From Paenibacillus naphthalenovorans (GTDB lineage: Bacteria; Bacillota; Bacilli; Paenibacillales; NBRC-103111): 64,000 nt of DNA. The DNA is taken from assembly GCF_900099895.1 (NCBI RefSeq), contig NZ_FNDY01000007.1, positions 1 through 64,000 of the forward strand. Reading direction: 5' to 3'. The stretch's first letter is position 1, and the number at the start of each line of letters is the position of its first letter. Shown here piece after piece: positions 1-6,966 of the stretch. Made by a program: the position numbers and the translations under genes. The notes beneath the pieces are model-generated. The model was not told the DNA's origin and ran no database searches. It was given only the letters and a program-made list of their open reading frames with translations.

Positions 1-55
1 TATTAGGCACGCCGCCAGCGTTCGTCCTGAGCCAGGATCAAACTCTCCAATAAAG
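1..55 (-). rRNA. 16S ribosomal RNA, 5' end only
   Basis: The minus strand reads AGAGTTTGATCCTGGCTCAG at plus positions 28-47, the near-universal start of bacterial 16S rRNA, followed by the usual GACGAACGCTGGCGGCGTGCC. Only about the first 50 nt are present; the gene runs out of the window to the left. The exact mature 5' end is placed about 8 nt before AGAGTTTG by analogy with Bacillus. Confidence 0.98.
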
Positions 56-130
56 AAAAGCTGATTAGCTCATCATCTACTACTGGCGAGAATCTCTCGA
101 TTCTCTATCTTTACACTCACTCGTTGTTCA

Positions 131-144
131 GTTTTCAAAGGGCA
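131..144 (-). promoter_or_regulatory. rRNA leader boxA antitermination element
   Basis: The minus strand reads TGCCCTTTGAAAAC between the rRNA promoters and the 16S start. It resembles the Bacillus rRNA leader boxA (TGCTCTTTGA-type), which recruits the Nus antitermination complex. It is followed by CTGAACAACGAG, typical of Firmicute rRNA leaders. Confidence 0.7.
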
Positions 145-201
145 ATTTTATGCGCCGTTTTTCGACTCTGTTTTTTCAACCTCGTCGAAAGCGACTCTAA
201 T

Positions 202-231
202 AATATACCACATTCACACACTTCAATGCAA
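202..231 (-). promoter_or_regulatory. rRNA operon promoter, proximal
   Basis: The minus strand shows TTGCAT (plus 226-231) and TATATT (plus 202-207) with an 18-bp spacer, about 150 bp upstream of 16S and before the boxA leader. This is a SigA-type promoter of the expected rRNA architecture. Confidence 0.65.
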
Positions 232-305
232 GAACTTTTTTTATTTTTTTACCATAACGCTTTAGCTTGTCCTCTGCATTGCCCGTCCTTATCGGCCGGA
301 AAAAT

Positions 306-334
306 AATATAGCATGGATCGAAACCAAAATCAA
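306..334 (-). promoter_or_regulatory. rRNA operon promoter, distal
   Basis: The minus strand shows TTGATT (plus 329-334) and TATATT (plus 306-311) with a 17-bp spacer. It lies about 100 bp upstream of the proximal promoter, giving the tandem pair common in Bacillus-group rRNA operons. Confidence 0.65.
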
Positions 335-344
335 GCCCTGAAAA

Positions 345-378
345 TAAAAAGCACAAACCCAAAGGTTTGCGCTAAAAA
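345..378 (-). terminator. Rho-independent terminator after the inositol phosphatase gene
   Basis: On the minus strand, GCGCAAACC, loop TTTG, GGTTTGTGC is followed by TTTTTATTTT. The stem occupies plus 351-372. It ends the phosphatase transcript before the rRNA promoters. Confidence 0.8.
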
Positions 379-409
379 CAACAACCTATAAGCCCGCGAG
401 CCCGCGTTT

Positions 410-1270
410 TTAAAAACCGGTTGCGTTTGCCGCTCCAAGCTCCCGTACCATTTCATCATGGATATGTCCGTTGCTCGCGAGCACATGGCGAACGTTCAAG
501 CTGTAGGGATTGCCCAGCGTATCCGTTACCCTGCCGCCGGATTCCGTAATGAGAATAGCCCCCGCAGCCATATCCCACGAGTTCAGTCCAATTTCCCAAA
601 AACCGCTTAAGCGCCCCGCGGCAACATAAGCCATATGCAAGGCGGCCGAACCGGCTACGCGAAGATTTCGCACCTTGGGACCCATTGCTTGAATCCCCCG
701 CATATTTACAGGCATCGCATGTGAACGATCGGCCGATAAACCGGTCGCAATAAGGCTGTGATCCAGCGTCAGCTCGGACGATACCCGCATCCGTTTTCCT
801 TTCAGATAGGCCCCTTTGCCCTTTTCCGCAACATATAGTTCATTATGAACAGGATTGTATACCACGCCTACGATGACCTCGCCTTTATGCGCAAGAGCGA
901 TGGATACCGAAAAAAAGGGAAAGCCGTGAACGAAATTGGTTGTACCGTCCAACGGGTCCACAATCCATAAATATTCGGCATGGCTGACTTGCTCCAGCGC
1001 TTTCCGGGATGCGTCCGGTCCGGGCTCTACGCCCTCTTCACCGAGAATTTCATGATGCGGAAAATGGGTTTGAATCAAATTGCGGATCATCTTTTCCGCG
1101 CCTTTATCGACTTCCGTTACCAGATCATGCATGGAGGATTTGAGCTGCAGATTATTGAAATCTCCAAGCTTACTCACAATCCATTCCCCGGCTTTCGATG
1201 CGGTATTAATGGCAACCGCGGTAAAACTCTTGCTTCCGACAGCAGAGGATATGGGATTTTGATTTGGCAT
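410..1270 (-). CDS. Inositol monophosphatase family protein
   Basis: 286 aa. This is a Mg-dependent phosphatase of the FIG (IMPase/FBPase/SuhB) superfamily, which removes phosphate from myo-inositol-1-phosphate or related substrates such as fructose-1,6-bisphosphate, NADP or PAP in the cytosol. The family metal site is intact: GEEG near residue 79, WIVDPLDGTTNF near 102 and NSWDMAAGA near 231. Length is normal for the family. The start has AAAGGAATG upstream; a closer ATG is out of frame. It is a single gene with its own terminator, next to an rRNA operon. The exact substrate cannot be told from sequence. Confidence 0.93.
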   Translation of the reverse strand: MPNQNPISSAVGSKSFTAVAINTASKAGEWIVSKLGDFNNLQLKSSMHDLVTEVDKGAEKMIRNLIQTHFPHHEILGEEGVEPGPDASRKALEQVSHAEYLWIVDPLDGTTNFVHGFPFFSVSIALAHKGEVIVGVVYNPVHNELYVAEKGKGAYLKGKRMRVSSELTLDHSLIATGLSADRSHAMPVNMRGIQAMGPKVRNLRVAGSAALHMAYVAAGRLSGFWEIGLNSWDMAAGAILITESGGRVTDTLGNPYSLNVRHVLASNGHIHDEMVRELGAANATGF

Positions 1271-1425
1271 CCATAATCATTCCTTTTCTATACCGATAAA
1301 TAAAAAATCTGATGATATTGTTTGTAATCGGATTGATTATTTCCAGTATAGATAATATAAGAAAAATTTGCTACGAAATTCACAAAAACGTTGCTGAATG
1401 TAACAAAAGAGGGATTGGAGGCAGA

Positions 1426-3099
1426 TTAAACCTCTATCTTCAAAAACCACTTCCGCCCTTTGGTCATCAGAAGGCGATACAGCAAGAGATCCGCGCCAAT
1501 AAATAAAACCAGAAGAGCAAGTGCGGTAGAGAGCAAGCTGAGCTCCAGCTTAAAAACAACGAAAAAGATAAGGCCGGCTGCCAGAATGCCGATCAGCATA
1601 TTATATATGCCGTTTAAATTTTGCTTCACCGCTTTTTGTTCATTGTCCCAATGCAGCTTCGGCATCAGAAGATCGATCAGAACGCCGGTCAAACAGCAAA
1701 ACAGCGTGGCCGGAATACTCACCAGAAGCAGCAAAAGCACAAGCAGCAGCGGCAGTTGAAGCAGAAGATAGGCTAAAGCCGTAAGCAGAAATGCGCTTGA
1801 AAGCGTCAGGAGCCATCCGGCGAGCATTTTCGCCGAAATCATTTTCCCATACGCGACCGGCAAATATTTATTTACAAAGAACCCGGTGCCTTCTCTGGAG
1901 ATCGAAGTGGAGGCCGTAGGGTTCGTTCCGGAGACAAAGAGAAATATACTGGCACCGCCCGCAAGAATAAGAGCCGCCATACCGTCATGATTAACTATGC
2001 TTTCCGCTGTCCTTAAGCTTTCCATCAAATTCGGCTGTGTCAGAACCGGAATAAGAAAAAACACCGGCCACAAAAAAGACATCAGTACACAGTTCAGAAA
2101 GTAGGGCGGGGTTCGAAACAGAATACGAAGTTCTTTGATCAAGTAAGCTTTTAGTACAGACTGCTGCACAGTCAACTTGTCATACCGGGATGCGCTAAGC
2201 CGTTTCCGCCGCGCCGACGATTCCGAAATGCCTAACACGCCTTTAAAATACAGGCGCTGTCCAAGAAAGACAAATCCGATAAAGAACAGACAAGAAAGGC
2301 TTAAGAAAAGCGTCAGATTCGCCAACCCTGCCAATGACGTCTCCTTCAACAGCGCATCAGCCGCCAGCTTGGCGCTTGGAAATGCCCGGGCCGCCAAATC
2401 GATGAAGGCGTTATGGCCGTTCTGCAGCATGTCTTGCAGCTGTTCGGGATTCATCGATTTGTTCATCGTACGTTGAAATAAAATATTGCCCCCGACAGAA
2501 AGAATAACCGCCGCAATTCCCGCCAACATCCTAAAACGGTCTTTGTTGCGGGCGATACTGGAAAAGCTCATGGTGATCATGGCTACAAGGGAAGACAACA
2601 CCAGCGGAATGATAGGGAGCGCCAGGAAGATAAGCCCCGAATAGATATAGTAGACGATTCCGCTGCCATTCTTGATCCCAAAGGTCAGCAGCACGGGCAA
2701 AAGCAGAAGCAGCTGCGTCAAATACTCATAAAGCAGCGTTACGATAAATTTGGCCGTCAAGATCTGGGCAGGCTTCAATGGAAGCGGCAGCAAGTGCTCG
2801 ACGTCCTGAGAGAAGTAAAAGACGTTGATGACATAAAAAACGCCGAAAATGAAGATGACTACACATGTGACTGCCAGGCCAAGACCCGGGATCATCCCTT
2901 CGAGTCCAAAAGACGCAAGTCCGTCGTACATAAAAGAGACCAACGAAACCAAAGAGAACATCAAAGGCAAGAAGGCGGCCAATAGAAGCACCGGCAAAAG
3001 AAACCGTACGGAAAGCCTGCGTTTTTTCCTGCCTGCCCCCGTTAGCTGTCCTCCGCCGTTCTTGAGCAGGATGCGTGTTAGCAGAAGCGTTTTATTCAT
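1426..3099 (-). CDS. ABC transporter permease (ABC-2 type), partner of the disrupted ATPase
   Basis: 557 aa integral membrane protein. After a basic cytosolic N-terminus (KKRR near residue 25) it has many hydrophobic segments, from about residue 33 to the C-terminus. A soluble stretch around residues 290-330 separates two membrane halves. This layout fits large ABC-2/YtrC-like permeases. Its start overlaps the end of the ABC ATPase gene by 8 bp, so the two were translationally coupled and should form one transporter. The prophage now sits inside the ATPase gene, so both function and transcription of this permease are probably lost or altered. The cargo is unknown. Confidence 0.85.
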   Translation of the reverse strand: MNKTLLLTRILLKNGGGQLTGAGRKKRRLSVRFLLPVLLLAAFLPLMFSLVSLVSFMYDGLASFGLEGMIPGLGLAVTCVVIFIFGVFYVINVFYFSQDVEHLLPLPLKPAQILTAKFIVTLLYEYLTQLLLLLPVLLTFGIKNGSGIVYYIYSGLIFLALPIIPLVLSSLVAMITMSFSSIARNKDRFRMLAGIAAVILSVGGNILFQRTMNKSMNPEQLQDMLQNGHNAFIDLAARAFPSAKLAADALLKETSLAGLANLTLFLSLSCLFFIGFVFLGQRLYFKGVLGISESSARRKRLSASRYDKLTVQQSVLKAYLIKELRILFRTPPYFLNCVLMSFLWPVFFLIPVLTQPNLMESLRTAESIVNHDGMAALILAGGASIFLFVSGTNPTASTSISREGTGFFVNKYLPVAYGKMISAKMLAGWLLTLSSAFLLTALAYLLLQLPLLLVLLLLLVSIPATLFCCLTGVLIDLLMPKLHWDNEQKAVKQNLNGIYNMLIGILAAGLIFFVVFKLELSLLSTALALLVLFIGADLLLYRLLMTKGRKWFLKIEV

Positions 3100-3428
3100 G
3101 ATTCGTCAACTCCAAAAACAGGCTTTCCAAGGACTGATCCGATTGGAAGCGCTCCTGCATGTCCTTAAATGTTCCGCAGAACAAGATCACGCCCTTATTG
3201 ATGATCGCCACACGGTCACACAGCTTTTCAGCCACCTCAAGCACATGGGTGGAGAAAAGTACCGTTTTGCCGCTGTCCGTATGCTCCCGCATCATTTCCT
3301 TCAGCGTGTACGATGATTTGGGGTCAAGACCGGTCAGGGGCTCGTCGAGAATCCATACGGCCGGGTCATGCACAAGGACACCCATAATAACGATTTTTTG
3401 CCGCATGCCGTGAGAATAGCTTTGGATC
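3092..3428 (-). pseudogene. ABC transporter ATP-binding protein, C-terminal part (split by prophage)
   Basis: This encodes the last 110 residues of an ABC ATPase: the signature YSHGMRQK, Walker B VWILDEPLTGLD, the D-loop and the H-loop STH. Walker A is missing here and lies 35 kb away at 38410-38803. The open frame now continues upstream into prophage end sequence and has no credible start or ribosome binding site. Joining plus position 3423 to 38410 (one GGATC kept) gives the continuous reading SDPI-QSYSHGM without a frame change. The intact protein would be about 241 aa, normal for the family. Confidence 0.95.
3424..3428. repeat. Target-site duplication GGATC, left copy
   Basis: GGATC lies directly outside the left prophage end. 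The same 5 bp lie directly outside the right end at 38410-38414. A 5-bp duplication is what Mu-type transposition leaves. Confidence 0.93.
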
Positions 3429-3435
3429 TGTAGCG

Positions 3436-3479
3436 TCGCATGAAATTTTAGAAAAAGTCTCACGGATTTTTAGAAAAAG
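3436..3479 (-). repeat. Left-end transposase binding sites, two tandem 22-bp repeats
   Basis: L1 (3436-3457, TCGCATGAAATTTTAGAAAA...) and L2 (3458-3479, TCTCACGGATTTTTAGAAAA...) sit head to tail. They agree at most positions and share TTTTAGAAAAAG. The same sequence recurs inverted at the right end. L1 begins 7 bp from the terminus, as does R1 at the other end. By analogy with Mu attL/attR these are binding sites for the MuA-like transposase. Confidence 0.82.
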
Positions 3480-3520
3480 GCGCGCCGCGATATGCAAAAA
3501 ATCATGCATAAAAATTCCGC

Positions 3521-3844
3521 TTAGTGGGGCGGCGCATGGTATAGATTTTTTTTGATTCTGATCTCTCTGATTGCGTCTCGAACATCCTCCAAGTCTTCCT
3601 CGGTTAGTTCCTGCTTCCCGTATACATGAAAATTGCATTGCGATAGGTCTATGTCAGTACCTTTCAGCCGTTCCGTTGTAACGCCTAAGAAACCCGCTAT
3701 CAATTGTAAATGTTCGTCGGGCGGATCGACGTTTTCGTTCTCATAATCGAGCAGCAGCGACCGCTCGATTCCGATTGAATCCGCCATATTTTGAGTAGTG
3801 ATCCGGCGCTCAGTCCGTAGTTTGCTAATGCGATAGCCAATCAT
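3521..3844 (-). CDS. XRE-family HTH regulator at the prophage terminus
   Basis: 107 aa. Residues 3-60 form a Cro/CI-type helix-turn-helix (RISKLRTERRITTQNMADS, then IERSLLLDYENE). The C-terminal 40 residues are acidic/basic and helical (TEEDLEDVRDAIREIRIKK). Its ATG overlaps the stop of the methyltransferase gene (ATGA), so the pair is co-translated. The gene ends about 90 bp from the phage end. It may control the methyltransferase, like a C protein or like Mu Com (a translational activator unrelated in sequence), but this is inference. No restriction enzyme is present beside it. Confidence 0.8.
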   Translation of the reverse strand: MIGYRISKLRTERRITTQNMADSIGIERSLLLDYENENVDPPDEHLQLIAGFLGVTTERLKGTDIDLSQCNFHVYGKQELTEEDLEDVRDAIREIRIKKNLYHAPPH

Positions 3845-4533
3845 AAGCCTCGCTCCTCTAGTCCAAGTATGCGATTTTTCGTCGTTTCGTAATGAACAGG
3901 ATCGATTTCGAAGCCGAGCAACTCGCGATTATTGAGAATAACTGCTTCGGCTACCGGCCCGGAACCAAGAAAGAAGTCGACAACCAATTCACCCTCACTG
4001 CTGCTGTTCTTAATAATATTCTCCATAAGATCAGCTGGTTTCTCGGTCGGATGCACCGTTTTGTTTCCCGGCACTTTAGGTATCCGCCATATATCCGGTG
4101 CCGATCTCGTTCTGATCTTTCTGGCGTTGCTTTCGCCCTTTACGGCAAAGATGATAAATTCGTGCTGAAATCGATATTGCCAACCGACGCCCATCCTCAT
4201 TTTATCCCACACAATGCAGTTTTTCACCACGAAGCCGACTCGTCGCATCCAGAGCACCATAAAAGGATACATCCGCCAATCAATGCAAACGTAGATGTGC
4301 CGCCCCGGCTTCAAAATGCGGTATGCTTGATATAGCCATTGGAACGTAAACCGCTGATAATCGGAACGGGAGAGTTTATCATTCGCAATTATATTGAAAC
4401 GAGGCTTCTTGGTACGAGTCTGCGTCGTCCCACCAAAGCCTAAATTATACGGCGGGTCTGTAACGACCAAATCCACCGACTCATCAGCGATGAACCTCTT
4501 AGAGCCTTCAATGCAATCCATGTTATAGATCAT
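3841..4533 (-). CDS. Site-specific DNA methyltransferase (beta-class, N6-adenine or N4-cytosine)
   Basis: 230 aa. Motif IV DPPYN is at residues 26-30. AdoMet motif I, in the form FFLGSGPVAEA, is near residue 185, after HPTEKP. Motif IV before motif I is the beta arrangement. The gene occupies the place where Mu carries mom, so a role in protecting phage DNA from host restriction is likely. The ribosome binding site AGGAGGTG lies 5 nt before ATG. A LexA box and promoter lie just upstream, and a terminator isolates the gene from the late operon, so it is probably DNA-damage controlled. Target sequence unknown. Confidence 0.92.
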   Translation of the reverse strand: MIYNMDCIEGSKRFIADESVDLVVTDPPYNLGFGGTTQTRTKKPRFNIIANDKLSRSDYQRFTFQWLYQAYRILKPGRHIYVCIDWRMYPFMVLWMRRVGFVVKNCIVWDKMRMGVGWQYRFQHEFIIFAVKGESNARKIRTRSAPDIWRIPKVPGNKTVHPTEKPADLMENIIKNSSSEGELVVDFFLGSGPVAEAVILNNRELLGFEIDPVHYETTKNRILGLEERGL

Positions 4534-4551
4534 GTTGACACCTCCTATTTA

Positions 4552-4565
4552 CGAACGTTTGTTCT
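4552..4565 (-). promoter_or_regulatory. LexA (SOS) box before the methyltransferase
   Basis: CGAACGTTTGTTCT matches the Bacillus-type LexA operator core GAAC-N4-GTTC exactly. It lies between the -10 element and the ribosome binding site, where LexA would block transcription. Confidence 0.75.
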
Positions 4566-4570
4566 ATATA

Positions 4571-4599
4571 ATAGTAAAAAAAATTTAGCCCCCACGCAA
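4571..4599 (-). promoter_or_regulatory. Candidate promoter of the methyltransferase-XRE unit
   Basis: The minus strand has TTGCGT (plus 4594-4599), a 17-bp spacer and TACTAT (plus 4571-4576). The promoter overlaps the 3' side of the preceding terminator hairpin and its T-run, so one DNA stretch ends the late transcript and starts the next. Confidence 0.5.
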
Positions 4600-4616
4600 T
4601 ACCGGCGAGGGCTAAA
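4576..4616 (-). terminator. Rho-independent terminator of the late/lysis operon
   Basis: On the minus strand a stem TTTAGCCC(T)CGC / GCG(TG)GGGGCTAAA (plus 4584-4616) is followed by eight T. It lies 18 bp after the holin stop and closes the late operon before the methyltransferase. Confidence 0.85.
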
Positions 4617-4633
4617 GGGTGATCATTCAGCTA

Positions 4634-5002
4634 CTATGCACTCTTGTATGCATCCTTGGCCTTGGTCTGACTGTTATAATCCAACCACGCCTTATGAATC
4701 GCTGCTTGAATTTCTTCCGTCGTTACAACAATCCCGATGTCGCTCAGCTTTCGGGTAGCGTAATCGGTGGCTGCTTGCAACTTGGCCGCACCGCCTAAAT
4801 CATGAAATAACGTCTCCGCATGGGCAAACGCCTCCGATCCGATATGCTTTAGCGTTTCGCGCTGCGTTGCATTTGTTCGAGCCTCAAACCAAGCAAAGGC
4901 TCGTCCTTTAACCTGCTGCAAGGCCGCAATAAGAAACACGGCTAAAATGCTGAGAAGGAGCTGCGCAATTTCGGAAATATACGGTTTAATCACTTCAAAC
5001 AT
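4634..5002 (-). CDS. Phage holin, LL-H type
   Basis: 122 aa. One hydrophobic segment (about residues 8-26, EIAQLLLSILAVFLIAAL) is followed by a soluble, helical, charged domain of about 95 residues. This is the layout of LLH-family phage holins. It should sit in the membrane and trigger release of the endolysin encoded just upstream. Start: AAAGGTGG 9 nt before ATG. It is the last gene of the late operon. Confidence 0.82.
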   Translation of the reverse strand: MFEVIKPYISEIAQLLLSILAVFLIAALQQVKGRAFAWFEARTNATQRETLKHIGSEAFAHAETLFHDLGGAAKLQAATDYATRKLSDIGIVVTTEEIQAAIHKAWLDYNSQTKAKDAYKSA

Positions 5003-5049
5003 GGGCTAATTCCACCTTTCATTTTATTACGATTCGTGAGACTTTTCGT

Positions 5050-5859
5050 CTAATCTTGAATTGGTTGACCGGATGCCTTGCGCAATTCGTTAGCGAGCGT
5101 ATGCTGCCAATCACGAAGCTTTAGCCATGCTTCTGCAGCATCTGTACGCCCATCATTTATTGCCGCTTGACGTGCTGCCTCACATTGATTCCAGTTCTCA
5201 CTAAGATAGGAGTCGATAATGTTGTTCGCAATACTTTCGGGCAGTTGTGGTACCGGTGTTTGCTGCGGTTTAAGCATGTTCCATCCTCCTGCATCTCCGT
5301 TCGATTCGTTAAGATCGATTCCGATCCCGTTCACCCGGATGTCGTTTTGGAATTGATAAAGGCCAGCGTGTTCTGTCCTCAAGCCTTTACTCCAAGCATA
5401 AGTCTGCCAGAGCTTCGTTGTAACGCCTCGTAGTCTCATTGCCTCAACGACCCGATATGAGCCATAGATTCCCAACTCGTAACCATCGATCTCTTTATCT
5501 GCAGCACGCATATAAGCTTCGATAGCGTCAAAATCTTGTGGCCCTGCGTCGTAATCCACAGCAAAATAGATCGTCGACCCCTCCGGTTGTTCGACTTCTC
5601 GCGCCAGTTCAAGCGCCATTTTCCCGTCCTCGGAGCCTGCCGCTGCGCCTTTACTAGCACGATCAGCGTCACGTTCAAAAATTGAAACGATCCATAGTCC
5701 GACATCGTTAATAACACGCGCCTCAGTAGGCGAGAGCCTCTTCCATGAGCCGGGCCGGGATAGGTACCTCCCGACGAAGGAGTAACCTTGGCTAAAGAAT
5801 AGCGCGGCTAGAGAGGCCGTCAGCGGAGTCGCGCAATCAAATCCTTTATTCGTCGGCAT
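5050..5859 (-). CDS. Endolysin with DUF1906 glycoside-hydrolase-like domain
   Basis: 269 aa. Residues 5-200 match the DUF1906 (Rv2525c-like, GH25-related TIM barrel) fold: GFDCATPLT at the N-terminus, YSFVGRYL, YFAVDYDAG near residue 100, YELGIYGSYRVVE and LWQTYAWS. The last 60 residues may bind the wall. It should cut peptidoglycan for lysis together with the downstream holin. Ribosome binding site AGGTGATT before ATG. No signal peptide is seen, consistent with holin-dependent export. Confidence 0.85.
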   Translation of the reverse strand: MPTNKGFDCATPLTASLAALFFSQGYSFVGRYLSRPGSWKRLSPTEARVINDVGLWIVSIFERDADRASKGAAAGSEDGKMALELAREVEQPEGSTIYFAVDYDAGPQDFDAIEAYMRAADKEIDGYELGIYGSYRVVEAMRLRGVTTKLWQTYAWSKGLRTEHAGLYQFQNDIRVNGIGIDLNESNGDAGGWNMLKPQQTPVPQLPESIANNIIDSYLSENWNQCEAARQAAINDGRTDAAEAWLKLRDWQHTLANELRKASGQPIQD

Positions 5860-5878
5860 ATGCTAATCACCTCATATA

Positions 5879-5905
5879 AAAAGACGCTCCTGAAGGAACG
5901 TCTTT
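5879..5905 (-). terminator. Terminator-like hairpin before the endolysin
   Basis: On the minus strand AAAGACG..CCT TC AGG..CGTCTTT is followed by TTATAT. It overlaps the stop of the preceding small gene. It may set the ratio of tail-to-lysis transcription; the T-run is short, so read-through is likely. Confidence 0.5.
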
Positions 5906-6125
5906 AAGACTCTTTTTTTTCTTCTTGTTTAGTCGAATCGTTCGTATTATACTGCTGCGTGTGCTTCTGTTCGCTCGATGCGGCCTGCTGCTGTTGGTGC
6001 TCCAAGTTCTCAAGAACGGCCAGAGCCGTGTTCAATTGTTTCGACCGTTCGGTAAGCCTGTAAATATTAGCCTCCACCTGATGAATTTCACTAAGAATTT
6101 GCTGCTTTTGCTCCTGTATGGTCAT
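5904..6125 (-). CDS. Small coiled-coil phage protein
   Basis: 73 aa with the start at MTIQEQKQQ, because GGGGAG lies 7 nt upstream of that ATG; a longer frame has no ribosome binding site. Residues 3-48 form a helical heptad pattern (ILSEIHQVEANIYRLTER). The tail is rich in Q, T, K and E. It lies between the fibre-accessory genes and the lysis genes. Function unknown. Confidence 0.7.
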   Translation of the reverse strand: MTIQEQKQQILSEIHQVEANIYRLTERSKQLNTALAVLENLEHQQQQAASSEQKHTQQYNTNDSTKQEEKKES

Positions 6126-6186
6126 GTGGATACTCCCCTTTATTGGATTATTAGCCCCGTTCAAAACGGGGCCGTTTCTCAATTCT

Positions 6187-6333
6187 TCACGCTGCTTTCG
6201 TTTCCAACGGTTTGCCGTCCGTCCCGAGTCCTAAAGCTTCGAGCTCCACTTTAACTGCTGGCTGCAAGCTCACCGGCACTTGGGAGAAGGTACGACGCCC
6301 ATTGATGATAAGCGCCACATATACGTCCACCAT
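6187..6333 (-). CDS. CD1375-like small phage tail-region protein
   Basis: 48 aa with the start at MVDVYVALI, chosen because AGGAGGTG lies just upstream; the longer frame back to 6387 lacks one. The pattern MVDVYV-L--GRRT---VP is found in small proteins next to tail fibre genes of Firmicute phages and PBSX-like elements. The preceding gene looks like a diverged paralog. Function unknown. Confidence 0.7.
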   Translation of the reverse strand: MVDVYVALIINGRRTFSQVPVSLQPAVKVELEALGLGTDGKPLETKAA

Positions 6334-6379
6334 GATCGTGTCACCTCCTTTCATAAGATTCAGAAGCCAGAGCAGCAAG

Positions 6380-6535
6380 CTAACCATTCAAAAGTGCCTC
6401 CGGCTGCGCTTGCATCTGTTTGTTGAGCAGCGCCTCCACCTTACTTCGGAGCTCATCACATTCCGGCACCTGATCCAGCTTTCGTATTCCGGCTTTTACG
6501 AGCTCGAAGTATACATCCACCATTGAAAGTGTCAT
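6380..6535 (-). CDS. Small phage protein, paralog of the adjacent CD1375-like gene
   Basis: 51 aa (ATG at 6535, TAG at 6380). It starts MTLSMVDVYFELVKAGI and has DQVPE where its neighbour has SQVPV, so the two seem to be a tandem duplication. Its ATG overlaps the stop of the upstream gene (ATGA), which supports translation by coupling. Function unknown. Confidence 0.68.
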   Translation of the reverse strand: MTLSMVDVYFELVKAGIRKLDQVPECDELRSKVEALLNKQMQAQPEALLNG

Positions 6536-6966
6536 GCACCTGTTCCTCCTGTTCCAGCTGCGATTTGGTCCTGAAGGGCGAGCACCATCTCGAATACCTC
6601 CGCTAGAGCGGACATCGTTGTGAGGTTCGTCTCGTTCGCGCTGTTTAGAGCTGCCTTAGTTTGCGCGAGCTCCGTCTCCAATCGAGCCGCCTTTTGTTCT
6701 AATGTCTCGGGCAGTCGGTCCCGCACGTCGACCAAATCTTCAGGCAATATTTCGCCTTCGGACAATTCAACAATCTTAACTTGGCCGTCGTCTTTATGCT
6801 CGACCAACGGTAACTGGTCCAAGAAGATGAAATCAACCAATTCCCTATTCGCGCCACGTATCGCACCGAAAAACCCCACGATGTCGGTTTCCGTGTACCC
6901 AGTGACGTCATACACAATACCCGAAACAATGCGGGTTTTCTTGTCGTATGATATTCCGTAAATCAT
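6532..6966 (-). CDS. Phage tail-fibre-associated protein, coiled coil C-terminus
   Basis: 144 aa. The N-terminal half is a beta-rich domain (MIYGISYDKKTRIVSG). Residues 90-135 form a heptad-rich coiled coil (ETLEQKAARLETELAQTK). Its start overlaps the stop of the large fibre gene by 4 bp. Such genes after fibres often encode fibre assembly or attachment proteins; that role is inferred from position only. Confidence 0.7.
   Translation of the reverse strand: MIYGISYDKKTRIVSGIVYDVTGYTETDIVGFFGAIRGANRELVDFIFLDQLPLVEHKDDGQVKIVELSEGEILPEDLVDVRDRLPETLEQKAARLETELAQTKAALNSANETNLTTMSALAEVFEMVLALQDQIAAGTGGTGA

Noticed and set aside
3366..3638. Minus-strand frame running across the left prophage border
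   Set aside because: It joins phage and host DNA by chance and lies out of frame with the real ATPase and the XRE gene.
3841..4533. Methyltransferase as part of a restriction-modification system
   Set aside because: No nuclease gene lies next to it; the only partner is an XRE regulator, and the phage ends 90 bp further on. An orphan, mom-like role fits better.
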